A stretch of 64,000 nt of DNA from Bacteroidota bacterium (GCA_023423405.1 JAFAFR010000043.1:124001-188000); one strand, 5' to 3'. Positions 1 to 7,993 are shown, numbered from the stretch's first letter. Notes: generated from the sequence alone by a model not told the origin. Numbers and translations are program-made.

Positions 1-1063
1 CGTTCACCAGTATGCCCAGCCGGTGTTCGCCGGGATAATATACCCGCGTGGTGATGGGCCGGAAAGAATGCTGCTTGCGGACCTCCAGGCTTTCTCCCCC
101 CGCCAGGGAGCGCTCGCTGATCTTGAAAACTTTGCGGTAGTGGGTATTGTTCTTCCTGCGGAAATAAACGGCATATTCCAGCCGGATCACGAGGGCCTTT
201 TTTCCCCTGTTCTCCACCCGGCATTGAAAGGAAAGATTACCACCCATTGGAATGCGCTTGTGTGATACCGTTAGCTTTGACACGTCGAGCGCCCGCGACT
301 GCAGGCCGTAGTGTGCCAGTATGCCCCTGTGTCCTTTTTTCAGCAGGGTGCGGCTGCCGTGTTTAACGATGGCGTCGGTGGCTGTGCTGATCCCCTTCCA
401 TTTTTGAGCGATGGACAACACCAGTTCGGGATGATCTTTTGCAATATCATTCAGGTTATTGGCCACGCTGCGGCGCACATATTCGGAAGGGTCTTCTTTC
501 AGGTTTTCCAACACACCCAAAATGGGGGATGGGTCTTTTTTCAGTTCCCCGAGCGCCATACCCCAGGGCAGGCGGGGACGGCAGCCCTCGCTGGACAGGC
601 GCCGCACATGGTGGTTGGGATGGGTCGACCACCAGCGCAGCTTCTCATACAACATGTCGGGATAGGCTGTTATGAAAGGACGTATCGCAAATTCGCAACT
701 GGTGAAAGGCGTGATGATCTCAAATGCCCGCAGCGCTGCTTCGGGATGCGCCAGCCCGTATTTCTCAATATAATCCGGCAGGAAAAGGAACTCCAGGGAG
801 GCGCCGAAAAAAGAAGCTTCCTGCAGCATGGTCACCAGTTCTTCGAGCTGCAGGGCGGCCTGCTCAAAATCTTCCGGCAGGTAACGACGCAGTGAGGTGG
901 CAGTATGCGACATCCTTTCCTTGAGCGTTTTCTCTTCCCAGCCTGGTGCAAAAATCTCTCGCATAAAGGCTGCAGGCTCCAGTAAGGGAAGGGCCTGCGG
1001 CGCAATGGAAAGAAATCTTTCATAAAAAGCAGGAGAGTACAGGTCTTTCAGGAGGGTGCCCAT
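1..1063 (-). CDS. AlkC-type DNA alkylation repair glycosylase (3' end outside window)
   Basis: The protein is a HEAT-like-repeat DNA glycosylase of the AlkC family, which removes alkylated bases such as 3-methyladenine. Translating the minus strand from the ATG at 1063 gives 354 uninterrupted codons that run off the window start. The family signature SSEGCRPRLPWG follows an HHVRR stretch near the middle, with HEAT-like helices before and after it. The last 90 or so residues are beta-rich (VENRGKKALVIRLEYAVYF, then YYPGEHRLGILVN), matching the C-terminal Ig-like domain known in one AlkC subgroup. It is transcribed with the genes to its right. The family call rests on motif recognition; AlkD is the main alternative but lacks the RPRLPWG signature. 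Confidence 0.88.
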   Translation of the reverse strand, partial: MGTLLKDLYSPAFYERFLSIAPQALPLLEPAAFMREIFAPGWEEKTLKERMSHTATSLRRYLPEDFEQAALQLEELVTMLQEASFFGASLEFLFLPDYIEKYGLAHPEAALRAFEIITPFTSCEFAIRPFITAYPDMLYEKLRWWSTHPNHHVRRLSSEGCRPRLPWGMALGELKKDPSPILGVLENLKEDPSEYVRRSVANNLNDIAKDHPELVLSIAQKWKGISTATDAIVKHGSRTLLKKGHRGILAHYGLQSRALDVSKLTVSHKRIPMGGNLSFQCRVENRGKKALVIRLEYAVYFRRKNNTHYRKVFKISERSLAGGESLEVRKQHSFRPITTRVYYPGEHRLGILVN

Positions 1064-1118
1064 GAGGAATTCTTTTGATGAAGGTAAAAGCCGGTATTGA
1101 CAACCCTATGTCAGCAGC

Positions 1119-1526
1119 TCAATAATCGTTCCGGTTGATCCTGCGGCGGCCTGCTTTTTTATCGGCATCCCGTTTCTTGCTTTCTATGCGGCGGGTGATG
1201 GAAGCTTTTGTAGGCAGGGTAGCGATCCTTGCTTTTTTGGGACGCAGGGCCCGGTTGACCAGCTCATTCATTTTCCGAATGACCTCTCCCTTATTGCCCA
1301 ACTGGGTTCTTTGCGATTGCGATTTTACCAGTAATACCGTATTGTCGACAAGGCGGTGCTGCAATGCGTGGACCAGTCGCGCTGCCTGTTCGCTGGTGAC
1401 CAGCCGGCTCTGTGGAATATCCCAGCGGCCTTCCACCATGGTTTCCACCTTGTTCACGTTCTGTCCGCCACTGCCACCGCTGCGCGCAGTCTGGAAGCGG
1501 ATCTCAGCAGTTATATCAATTGCCAT
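1119..1526 (-). CDS. arfB: ArfB (YaeJ)-type peptidyl-tRNA hydrolase, ribosome rescue
   Basis: The 135-residue protein carries the GGQ motif (GSGGQNVNKVET, about residues 18-29) of release-factor-like hydrolases. It lacks the codon-recognition domains of RF1/RF2 and ends in a basic tail (KKARIATLPTK onward, then KKRDADKKAGRRR). In ArfB this tail enters the empty mRNA channel of a stalled ribosome while GGQ hydrolyses the peptidyl-tRNA. Length and layout are normal for the family. The start at 1526 gives MAIDITAEIRFQ, as in homologues. It sits about 30 bp downstream of the DUF3307 gene on the same strand and may be co-transcribed with it. Confidence 0.93.
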   Translation of the reverse strand: MAIDITAEIRFQTARSGGSGGQNVNKVETMVEGRWDIPQSRLVTSEQAARLVHALQHRLVDNTVLLVKSQSQRTQLGNKGEVIRKMNELVNRALRPKKARIATLPTKASITRRIESKKRDADKKAGRRRINRNDY

Positions 1527-1557
1527 GTTTTGTTCTTTAGTAGTTCACCGGCGGCTG

Positions 1558-2274
1558 CTATTTCGCCAGCATGCCGGTCAGTACGGCCAGGCAAATGCTG
1601 AGCAGGGTGCCTACCACCAGGTATTCGGTCTTGATCTCCTGGCGGTCTTTTTCATTGAAACGGATGATGCCCTTGGCTGCCACCAGCAACCCGATGGCGG
1701 AATATTGATTCATCAGTACAAATACCAGTATGATGGTCCTTTCCGCGTAACCGATCCACTTGCCTGCATTGGCCAGGGTTTCGGTATCGGCCGGACCGGC
1801 GAGGTTGATCTTATCGCGCCAGCGGCGGGTGAGCTGGCCGATCAGGATACCCGCAGGACTGGTGAGGAAAATAAAAGCGGTGGCTATCTTCCAGAAGCGG
1901 AGGTCCTGCGGAAGGGAATCTGCCAGTGCCTGCAGTTCGGGAGGCCAGCCAAAATGCAGGAGCCAGCAGGCCAGCAGCACCAGCAGGTGCAGCACCTGGT
2001 CCACTACAAAATAAAGGAAGCTTTCCGGCCGGTAAGATTTCCAGCCATCGATCAGGATATGGGTAATCGTAATGAAAAGGGCCAGGAGCCAGGATGCCGG
2101 TCCCACCGCCGCCAGCGAAAGCAGGCCAATGACCAGTCCGTGCAGGTAGAGTTTACCAGAAGCAAAATGACGGACTTTCCGCTCGTTTACCCAGGAGCGC
2201 GGCTGCAGCGCAAAATCGCCCAGCAGGTGGGCCAGCAGCAATTGCAGGAACCAGATCGTTTCGGTGATCATCAC
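1558..2274 (-). CDS. DUF3307 domain membrane protein
   Basis: This 238-residue protein has an N-terminal DUF3307-like region: hydrophobic segments around LLLAHLLGDFALQP, then FITITHILIDGWKSY. A second half has two or three further membrane segments (ILVFVLMNQYSAIGLLVAAKGI and the hydrophobic C-terminus). Its ATG overlaps the stop of the upstream satD-like gene by 4 bp (ATGA, 2271-2274), so the two are almost certainly translationally coupled. In other Bacteroidota SatD-like and DUF3307 genes also occur as a pair (established co-occurrence, recalled rather than searched). The biochemical role is unknown. Inference: the membrane partner of the SatD regulator. Confidence 0.82.
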   Translation of the reverse strand: MMITETIWFLQLLLAHLLGDFALQPRSWVNERKVRHFASGKLYLHGLVIGLLSLAAVGPASWLLALFITITHILIDGWKSYRPESFLYFVVDQVLHLLVLLACWLLHFGWPPELQALADSLPQDLRFWKIATAFIFLTSPAGILIGQLTRRWRDKINLAGPADTETLANAGKWIGYAERTIILVFVLMNQYSAIGLLVAAKGIIRFNEKDRQEIKTEYLVVGTLLSICLAVLTGMLAK

Positions 2275-2900
2275 AGGATTTGTTGTATGATGGCTGTGTA
2301 ATGATACAAAATCCTTTCGGTATCGTTCCAGTTTCCGGAAGTGGCGTGCTGGTGCACCGTGCTTTTCGATTTCCCCAGTTCGATTGCTGCTTCCTGTTGG
2401 GTGCGGCCTTCCAGCAGGAGCCGGAAGAGGGCCGCCTGGCGGATGGTAAGGTTGCGGAAAACCGAATCGGCAAAATCGGCCACTGCGGCGAGCCCGGCAG
2501 CAGCCAGGGGATCTGTAACGGCGATGGATAACCGTTTATTTTCTTTGGTCATGGTGTCGAATGCCCTGCCAGATAAGAGAAAGGCTTCTCCGCTCGCTGC
2601 GCCGAGGGTGGAAATACTGGCAGGCACTTTGCCGATGCCGATGCTGATGCGCACGTCGTTGTGCAAGGCTTCCTTCCTGGCGCTCATGCTGATGGCGAGG
2701 CTGCGGCAGCGCAGGGCCAGTCTTAATGCTTCCAGCGGGTCTTCGGTGAGGACCTGGAAACTGTCGCCCCGGTAAAACTCGAACCGGTTTTTGCCAAAAG
2801 CTTCTCCGAGCGACTGCAGCAGTTTGCGGGCAGCAGCGGGCTTCAGTTTGGTGTAATATACGATGTCGCCGGTGAGCACGGCAGCCTGTTTGGAAGCCAT
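2271..2900 (-). CDS. SatD-family regulator: cyclase-like domain plus C-terminal HTH
   Basis: The first 140 residues or so match the SatD family. They resemble a degenerate class III nucleotide cyclase fold: VLTGDIV (like the metal-binding DIVGST strand), FYRGDSFQVL (like the second GD aspartate), an alanine-rich helix, VRISIGIG (like RIGIHTG) and ASGEAFLLSGRAFD. The C-terminal 60 residues form an HTH (LTIRQAALFRLLLEGRTQQEAAIELGKS quoted in parts: RTQQEAAIELGKSKSTVHQH), suited to DNA binding. The start at 2900 gives MASKQAAVLTGDIV, with the domain beginning at once. It is the first gene of the pair with DUF3307 and directly faces an array of five palindromes at 2909-3043, a likely autoregulatory operator. 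Cyclase resemblance and autoregulation are inference. Confidence 0.8.
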   Translation of the reverse strand: MASKQAAVLTGDIVYYTKLKPAAARKLLQSLGEAFGKNRFEFYRGDSFQVLTEDPLEALRLALRCRSLAISMSARKEALHNDVRISIGIGKVPASISTLGAASGEAFLLSGRAFDTMTKENKRLSIAVTDPLAAAGLAAVADFADSVFRNLTIRQAALFRLLLEGRTQQEAAIELGKSKSTVHQHATSGNWNDTERILYHYTAIIQQIL

Positions 2901-2908
2901 GGTATTCG

Positions 2909-3043
2909 TTTGTATAAATATACGGATTTTTCGTTAGTTCGTATATTTATACGAACTTTTGTATAATTCGTGTATTTATACGAACTTGTATGTAATTCGT
3001 ATATTTATACGAATATTTTAATTGTTCGTATGAATGTACGAAC
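2909..3043. promoter_or_regulatory. Array of five palindromic operator-like sites, 29-bp period
   Basis: Five 18-20 bp palindromes lie at 2909-2926, 2937-2956, 2967-2984, 2995-3014 and 3024-3043. Their centres (2917.5, 2946.5, 2975.5, 3004.5, 3033.5) are spaced by exactly 29 bp. The second is the perfect palindrome GTTCGTATATTTATACGAAC and the fourth is ATTCGTATATTTATACGAAT; the others vary by a few bases. The first lies 9 bp from the satD start codon. The last overlaps the final codons of the CPBP gene (3018 onward). The linkers are A/T-rich and not conserved. It is most simply a cooperative operator for the adjacent HTH protein; this is inference. Confidence 0.85.
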
Positions 3044-3956
3044 TGGCCAGGGCAGCGGCCTCCATCATCCAGGCCAGCCCCAGGTGCACCACAATTCCGC
3101 CGAGGATGGATTCAGAATAGCAGGCCAGCACACCCAGTATCATACCCCCGAAATAAGAAGAAACACACTCCAGCAGCGGCTTCCCGAAATGGATGGAGCA
3201 ATAGAAAACAGCCATGGGCAGGATGGCGGCCGGGCCCATCCAGCGGCAGAGCCATACCACCAGGAGCCCGCGGAAAAAAAGTTCGATGGTAAAAAAATCA
3301 CTGCCATAAGAAAGCTCGTACCCGATGCCGCCGGCGATGCGGGACGCCCCCGGTGGCAGGAAAAAAATGGCCCGCAATTTCGGGTAGGCCTGCAGGAAAG
3401 CCGGCTGCGATGCGGCAAAGACCACCAGTGGCGCCATTGCGGCCAGCAGCCACCCATACGTGCTCCACGATACCCGTTGCGCGCCAAAGCCCAGTGTTCC
3501 CGGAGGAGCATCCAGGCGGTCCATCAGCCAGCGCAGGCACATCACCAGGAACAGGGTCAGCAGCAGGCGGATGGGCCAGTCGCTCACCAGGGCCAGGTAC
3601 CGCCCGCCATTGCCCGGAACCAGCGTCCGGAGCCACTCCTGCCAGCCGCCGGCGCTTACTTTCAGCGCAAAAACTGCAGGCGCCAGCAGAAGGAAGACCA
3701 GCAGGGCGGGGGGACAGGGACCCGCGCGCAGCACCAGCAGGTAAAACAGCCAGGGCAGTCCGAATGCCAGGAGATACAAACAATAAAAACCCATGAATTT
3801 CAGCGGCCGTGGTTGCAGGGCGGCCAGCCAGCGCGGCTCGATGCCCCAGCGGTAATTGGCCCACACCAGTACAGCCGCCAGCAAGGTGCAGAAAACAAAA
3901 AATGAGCGGTTCACCGCCTGGAAAAAATCCTGGAAATACGCAAATAAAGCCTGCAT
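3018..3956 (-). CDS. CPBP-family intramembrane metalloprotease
   Basis: The 312-residue multi-pass membrane protein has about eight hydrophobic segments. The C-terminal third holds the CPBP (CAAX protease and bacteriocin-processing) signatures: IELFFRG (the ExxxR motif, preceded by Ile rather than a second Glu), SIHFGKP (first His) and GGIVVHLGLAW (second His). Such proteases cleave within the membrane and bind zinc through these Glu and His residues; the substrate here is unknown. It lies just downstream of plsX on the same strand. Its last eight codons (SSYIHTNN) overlap the outermost palindrome of the satD operator array, so the coding end and regulatory DNA share bases. Confidence 0.85.
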   Translation of the reverse strand: MQALFAYFQDFFQAVNRSFFVFCTLLAAVLVWANYRWGIEPRWLAALQPRPLKFMGFYCLYLLAFGLPWLFYLLVLRAGPCPPALLVFLLLAPAVFALKVSAGGWQEWLRTLVPGNGGRYLALVSDWPIRLLLTLFLVMCLRWLMDRLDAPPGTLGFGAQRVSWSTYGWLLAAMAPLVVFAASQPAFLQAYPKLRAIFFLPPGASRIAGGIGYELSYGSDFFTIELFFRGLLVVWLCRWMGPAAILPMAVFYCSIHFGKPLLECVSSYFGGMILGVLACYSESILGGIVVHLGLAWMMEAAALASSYIHTNN

Positions 3957-3965
3957 AGGCGTTGC

Positions 3966-4916
3966 TTATTGACGGAAAGCCGTGGTGATGCGTTCCAGCA
4001 GGTCGCTCTGGACCATGCGGGCAGCGAGGGTAAGCATATTCTGGAAGGCCGGCGCCTGTGAAATACCGTGACCGATGATCACCGGCTTGTTGATGCCGAG
4101 CACAGGCGTGCCGCCATAATGTTCAAAATTGAAGCGGTCGAGGTATTCGTGGTGGATCGACTGGCGATGGGTCACATCGTAAAAAGATTCGGCCAGTTTG
4201 AGAATGATATTGCCGGTGAATCCGTCGCATACCATTACATCGGCCCTGTCTTCCAGCACATCGCGTCCTTCCACATTTCCTACAAAATGGATCCGCTGAT
4301 TTTCTTTCAAAAGGGGATAGGCCGCCTGCGCCAGGATATTACCCTTCCCTTCTTCCTCTCCAATATTGATCAGTCCCACCCGTGGGGTATCGATCCCCAG
4401 AATGGCCTGCGCATAAAGCGAACCCAGTATCGCAAACTGGTTGAGCAGTTCGGGTTTGCAATCGGCGTTGAGGCCCACATCAAGCAGGAGCCCGGTTTTT
4501 CCGTTCTCCCGGGGAATGATGGTAGAGATGGTAGGCCGCATGACCCCATCGATGGTCTTTAAACTGTAGTGGGCGCCCACCATCATGGCGCCGGTATTAC
4601 CCGCACTGATAAGAGCGTCGATCTTTCCCTGCGCCAGGTAATAATAACCCACGGCGATGGAGGATTGCTGCTTCTCCTTGAGCGCTTTGGTAGGATGTTC
4701 GTGCATGCCGATCACCTGGGGGGCATGCACCAGGCGGATGCGGTCTGCCGGGATCCCGGCCTCGGCCAACAGGGGCTGCACCTGCGCTTCATCGCCGAAC
4801 AGAAATACGGTTGCCGGAGTATCGGTTCCCGACAGGAAGAGCCGGAGGCCATTCACGGCCTCCCGGGGAGCAAAATCCCCGCCCATCATGTCCAGACCAA
4901 TTTTCATCTCCGGCAC
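3966..4916 (-). CDS. plsX: Phosphate acyltransferase PlsX
   Basis: PlsX converts acyl-ACP and phosphate to acyl-phosphate, the acyl donor used by PlsY in phospholipid synthesis; it is a peripheral membrane enzyme. The 316-residue sequence opens with KIGLDMMGGDFAP, the family's nucleotide-like binding start. It contains ISAGNTGAMM and VMVCDGFTGNI, all PlsX hallmarks, and has normal length. It follows rpmF (stop at 4940) after only 23 bp, in the widely conserved DUF177-rpmF-plsX order. The usual next gene, fabH, is absent; a CPBP protease follows instead. Confidence 0.97.
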   Translation of the reverse strand: MPEMKIGLDMMGGDFAPREAVNGLRLFLSGTDTPATVFLFGDEAQVQPLLAEAGIPADRIRLVHAPQVIGMHEHPTKALKEKQQSSIAVGYYYLAQGKIDALISAGNTGAMMVGAHYSLKTIDGVMRPTISTIIPRENGKTGLLLDVGLNADCKPELLNQFAILGSLYAQAILGIDTPRVGLINIGEEEGKGNILAQAAYPLLKENQRIHFVGNVEGRDVLEDRADVMVCDGFTGNIILKLAESFYDVTHRQSIHHEYLDRFNFEHYGGTPVLGINKPVIIGHGISQAPAFQNMLTLAARMVQSDLLERITTAFRQ

Positions 4917-4939
4917 ACTAATAATTGTATCCAGCTAAA

Positions 4940-5134
4940 TTACTTCTTGATAGGAGATTGCTCCGCTACCACCTTACCCTTGTAGATCAGTTTACCTTCG
5001 CTTACATGCGCGCGGTGGCGTACATGCAGTTCGCCGGTAGTGCTGTCTGTGCTCAGGGTAGCTGCTGCCGCTTTGTAATGCGTTCTTCTCTTGGCACTAC
5101 GCTGCTGTGAATGTCTGCGTTTCGGATTTGGCAT
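4940..5134 (-). CDS. rpmF: 50S ribosomal protein L32
   Basis: The 64-residue basic protein begins MPNPKRRHSQQRSAKRRTHY, the invariant N-terminus of bacterial L32, and continues with GELHVRHRAH. It has no cysteines, so it is the zinc-independent (C-minus) form. It sits 25 bp downstream of the DUF177 gene and 23 bp upstream of plsX in the standard ribosome/lipid operon. Confidence 0.97.
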   Translation of the reverse strand: MPNPKRRHSQQRSAKRRTHYKAAAATLSTDSTTGELHVRHRAHVSEGKLIYKGKVVAEQSPIKK

Positions 5135-5159
5135 CTTTCAACAGTTTATAAATAAAAAA

Positions 5160-5729
5160 TCAATTGTCAAGGTCGCGGAACTTTTCCAGTCCCTTCCAGA
5201 GCGGATTGCTTTTGCTCTCCGCATTCTCTTTGGTCCCTTTCGTTCCTTCTTCCATATTCCGGAGCAGGTCCAGCGCTTCCTTATTACAGAAGGGCTGCCC
5301 TATGGCATCCTCGGCGCACATTTTCTGCATCGGGATGCTGAGGACGATGAACTCATAGATCCAGTCTGCCACATGCAAATGGCTTTCGCCCCTGGAAATA
5401 TAGTACACATCCGGATCCTCTTCCTGGTCGTTCATCTCCTCGGGGTTCTCCACCAGCTTTACCACGATGTTGAACTCGTCCCAGAGATCCCAGGGAAGAT
5501 TGGGACTGCCACAACGGTCGCAGGTCACTTCCACTTTCCCCCCGATCTCGAATTTCAGGAGCATGAATCCGTTCTTTTTATCCAGCGCCAGCTTCACCTG
5601 TGCATCCACCTGGTGAAAGTCCTGCTCACTGTACGGCTCAAAAAAACGGTCCGTTATATGGTACGTAAACTCATGAATGCCAGGCTTCAACCCCACAAAA
5701 GCGATATCGTATTCCCGTCTGCTGTTCAT
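5160..5729 (-). CDS. DUF177 (YceD-like) protein
   Basis: DUF177 proteins precede rpmF in most bacteria and are linked to 23S rRNA/ribosome biogenesis. The sequence contains the family's cysteine motif VEVTCDRCGSP around residues 70-80 and an acidic middle. The frame is open up to 5834, but the start at 5729 (MNSRREYDIAFVGL, 189 residues) is chosen because a TAnnTTTG promoter element (TACCTTTG, minus strand 5759-5752) lies inside the longer reading and would give a leader of about 15 nt. An AAGGG sequence precedes this ATG. Confidence 0.9.
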   Translation of the reverse strand: MNSRREYDIAFVGLKPGIHEFTYHITDRFFEPYSEQDFHQVDAQVKLALDKKNGFMLLKFEIGGKVEVTCDRCGSPNLPWDLWDEFNIVVKLVENPEEMNDQEEDPDVYYISRGESHLHVADWIYEFIVLSIPMQKMCAEDAIGQPFCNKEALDLLRNMEEGTKGTKENAESKSNPLWKGLEKFRDLDN

Positions 5730-5751
5730 GAGCACCCTTTTTAAAGGTGGG

Positions 5752-5759
5752 CAAAGGTA
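5752..5759 (-). promoter_or_regulatory. -7 promoter element TACCTTTG for DUF177-rpmF-plsX
   Basis: The minus-strand sequence TACCTTTG is a perfect match to the Bacteroidota -7 consensus TAnnTTTG and ends 22 bp before the DUF177 ATG. No clear TTG is seen at -33; only a TGT lies about 20 bp upstream. It supports the short start for DUF177. Confidence 0.6.
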
Positions 5760-6008
5760 GTAAAAAATTAGATTCGGACAGGCATTTTTTTGATCCAAAC
5801 CCTTAATTTCGACGCAGTAATCAAAAGTACGCATTCACAGGCATGAACCATCTGCTAAAGATTTTTGGCGCCTACCTGGCCTTTCTCCGGTCGGCCTGTG
5901 CCAATGTTCCATGACCACCGCAACCGTCCTCTTTTTATTGAGCAAGCCCCGTATGTCCGTACCGGAAAACGGCTATGCCCTCATTCCTGTTAATTAATAA
6001 AATAATTG

Positions 6009-7067
6009 ATGAAAAACGTTGCAGTCGTAGGACTTGGCAAGGTTGGTTCCCTGGTGGGTACCCTGCTGAGCGATCTTTTTACCGTTACCGGCTTTGACCG
6101 CCAGGCCCCTGCCGGGCTCCCCTTTGCCGTGGAAACCGGCTCCATCCAGGACAGCCAGTCGCTGGAATCCTTGTTGTCGCGCCAGGATGCCGTGGTATCC
6201 TGTTTGCCTTATAACCTGAACCTGCCCGTGGCGCGGGCCGCCCATAAACTGGGCATCCATTATTTCGACCTTACCGAAGACGTGCCCACCACTTCCGCCA
6301 TCCGCGAAATGGCCAAAACCTCAAAAGGCGTCATGGCGCCCCAGTGCGGACTGGCACCCGGCTTTATCGGCATCGTGGGCGCCGATCTTTGTCACCGCTT
6401 CACCCGGCTCCGCGACGTGGAACTGCGTGTGGGCGCCCTGCCCCGCTTCCCCAACGGGCTGCTGGGCTATTCCTTCACCTGGTCGCCCGCCGGCGTGATC
6501 AACGAGTACATCAACGATGCCGAAGTGATCCACAACGGCGAACGCAAAATGGTGCCCAGCCTCGAAGGCATAGAAATGATCAATATCGAGGGACAGGAAT
6601 TCGAAGCCTTCAGCACCAGCGGCGGACTCGGTACCCTCTGTGAAACCCTGGCCGGCAAAGTGGATACCCTCAATTACAAAACCATCCGTTATCCCGGTCA
6701 CGCCCGGCTGATGCGTTTCCTGCTCTATGAACTTATTCTGAAAGACAAGCGCGAACTGGTGGAACAGATCCTCACAGAAGCAAAACCGCCCGTGCGCGAA
6801 GACGTCGTATATGTATATGCGGTAGTAGAAGGATGGAAGGGCGATCAACTGGCGCGCGAAGAATTTTACGAAGCCTATCACCCCATCGAAATCCAGGGAA
6901 AAGAATGGCGTGCCATTAGCTGGACCACTGCCGCTTCCGTGGCAGCCGTGGTGGAAATGGTGGCCAACGGAACCCTGCCTGCAAGCGGATTTATCAGGCA
7001 GGAGGAGATATCTTATGCCGATTTTATGCGAACCAAAAACGGCGCACTCTATGCCAACCACCAATAG
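6009..7067 (+). CDS. Saccharopine dehydrogenase family protein
   Basis: The protein has an N-terminal Rossmann fold (VAVVGLGKVGSLVG, residues 4-17) and the saccharopine dehydrogenase C-terminal fold (MAPQCGLAPGFIG, then RYPGHARLMRFLL). Such enzymes release glutamate from saccharopine to give aminoadipate semialdehyde with NAD(P). The ATG at 6009 directly follows an in-frame TTG; 352 residues. Its end overlaps the start of the DUF1338 gene (7051), so the two are co-translated. Because DUF1338 proteins act on 2-oxoadipate, this pair points to lysine catabolism by the saccharopine route. The exact substrate of this family member is inferred from that context. Confidence 0.87.
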   Translation: MKNVAVVGLGKVGSLVGTLLSDLFTVTGFDRQAPAGLPFAVETGSIQDSQSLESLLSRQDAVVSCLPYNLNLPVARAAHKLGIHYFDLTEDVPTTSAIREMAKTSKGVMAPQCGLAPGFIGIVGADLCHRFTRLRDVELRVGALPRFPNGLLGYSFTWSPAGVINEYINDAEVIHNGERKMVPSLEGIEMINIEGQEFEAFSTSGGLGTLCETLAGKVDTLNYKTIRYPGHARLMRFLLYELILKDKRELVEQILTEAKPPVREDVVYVYAVVEGWKGDQLAREEFYEAYHPIEIQGKEWRAISWTTAASVAAVVEMVANGTLPASGFIRQEEISYADFMRTKNGALYANHQ

Positions 7068-7971
7068 GAACCGCGAAGGGCTGAACCGGGTGCTGGACGG
7101 GCTCATGCAGCGCTACCGGGAACGGGTACCCGATGTGGGCCGCGTCATTGACGCGATGGTGGAGGAAGGGCTGATCAAAGAAGCTGCCGATATCGAAAAC
7201 GACCACATCGCTTTCCGCACCATGGGTGTGCCGAACCTGGGCATTGCTTCGCTGGAAAAGATCTTCCTGCACTATGGCTATACGCGCAGGGATCACTATT
7301 TCTTTCCCGCCAAAAAGCTGGATGCCTACTGGTATGCGCCGCCCGCGCCCGAACTGCCGCGCATCTTCATCAGCGAGCTGCGGGTATCCGACCTGGCGCC
7401 GGAAATACAGGCCATCATACAGCGGTATACCGACACCTTAACCGCCGATCCGGTCGACAGCCTCGACCTCAACGACCCCGCTGCGGTGGACCGTTTCCTG
7501 CACAGCGCACTCTGGCAAACGCCCACCCTGTCCGATTTCCAGGCCTTGTCGGCCGCTACGGAATACGCCGCCTGGGTGATCTACAACCGCTATTACCTCA
7601 ACCATTTCACGGTGAGCGTGCACAACCTGCCTGCGCCCTGCGATACCATTGAGGGCTTCACCGCCTTCCTGGAGAAAAAAGGATTCCGGCTCAACGATGC
7701 CGGCGGAAAGATCAAAACCAGTCCCGATGGACTGCTGGCGCAGGCCTCCACGGTAGCGGGAATGGTCACCGCTCAATTCGCCGGTGGTGAAACCCAGTCC
7801 ATCGCCGGCTCCTACGTGGAATTTGCGGAAAGAAAACCCCTGCCTGCTTTCCGGCACCTGCCGAAAGCCGCACTGGGCCGCGAGCAGCGGCGCGAAGGTT
7901 TTGAAGCCGGCAATGCCGATAAGATTTTCGAGAGTACCTACAGCACACAAACCCAAAGACGGGAATCCTGA
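7051..7971 (+). CDS. DUF1338 / HglS-like 2-oxoadipate dioxygenase-decarboxylase
   Basis: DUF1338 (YdcJ/HglS) enzymes are Fe(II)-dependent and convert 2-oxoadipate to D-2-hydroxyglutarate in lysine breakdown (established for Pseudomonas HglS). The likely metal ligands are visible: His52 in NDHIAFR, with the substrate Arg56 four residues on; His185 in LNHFTVSVH; and Glu257 in SYVEFAER. The chosen start at 7051 gives 306 residues and a 17-bp overlap with the upstream gene. An earlier in-frame ATG at 7015 follows a strong AGGAGG and would add 12 residues, so it is a real alternative. A rho-independent terminator follows at 7994. Confidence 0.88.
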   Translation: MPTTNRNREGLNRVLDGLMQRYRERVPDVGRVIDAMVEEGLIKEAADIENDHIAFRTMGVPNLGIASLEKIFLHYGYTRRDHYFFPAKKLDAYWYAPPAPELPRIFISELRVSDLAPEIQAIIQRYTDTLTADPVDSLDLNDPAAVDRFLHSALWQTPTLSDFQALSAATEYAAWVIYNRYYLNHFTVSVHNLPAPCDTIEGFTAFLEKKGFRLNDAGGKIKTSPDGLLAQASTVAGMVTAQFAGGETQSIAGSYVEFAERKPLPAFRHLPKAALGREQRREGFEAGNADKIFESTYSTQTQRRES

Positions 7972-7993
7972 ATCTCCCGGCTATCTGACAGCG

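Noticed and set aside
1135..2301. 388-codon plus-strand ORF
   Set aside because: It is antisense to arfB and the DUF3307 gene and shows no coherent protein features.
2909..3043. CRISPR-like array (regular 29-bp repeat period)
   Set aside because: The 18-20 bp units are palindromes and the 9-11 bp linkers are short and A/T-rich, not spacer-like; no cas genes are near.
2970..3905. 311-codon plus-strand ORF
   Set aside because: It is antisense to the CPBP protease gene, Gln/His/Pro-rich and without domain motifs.
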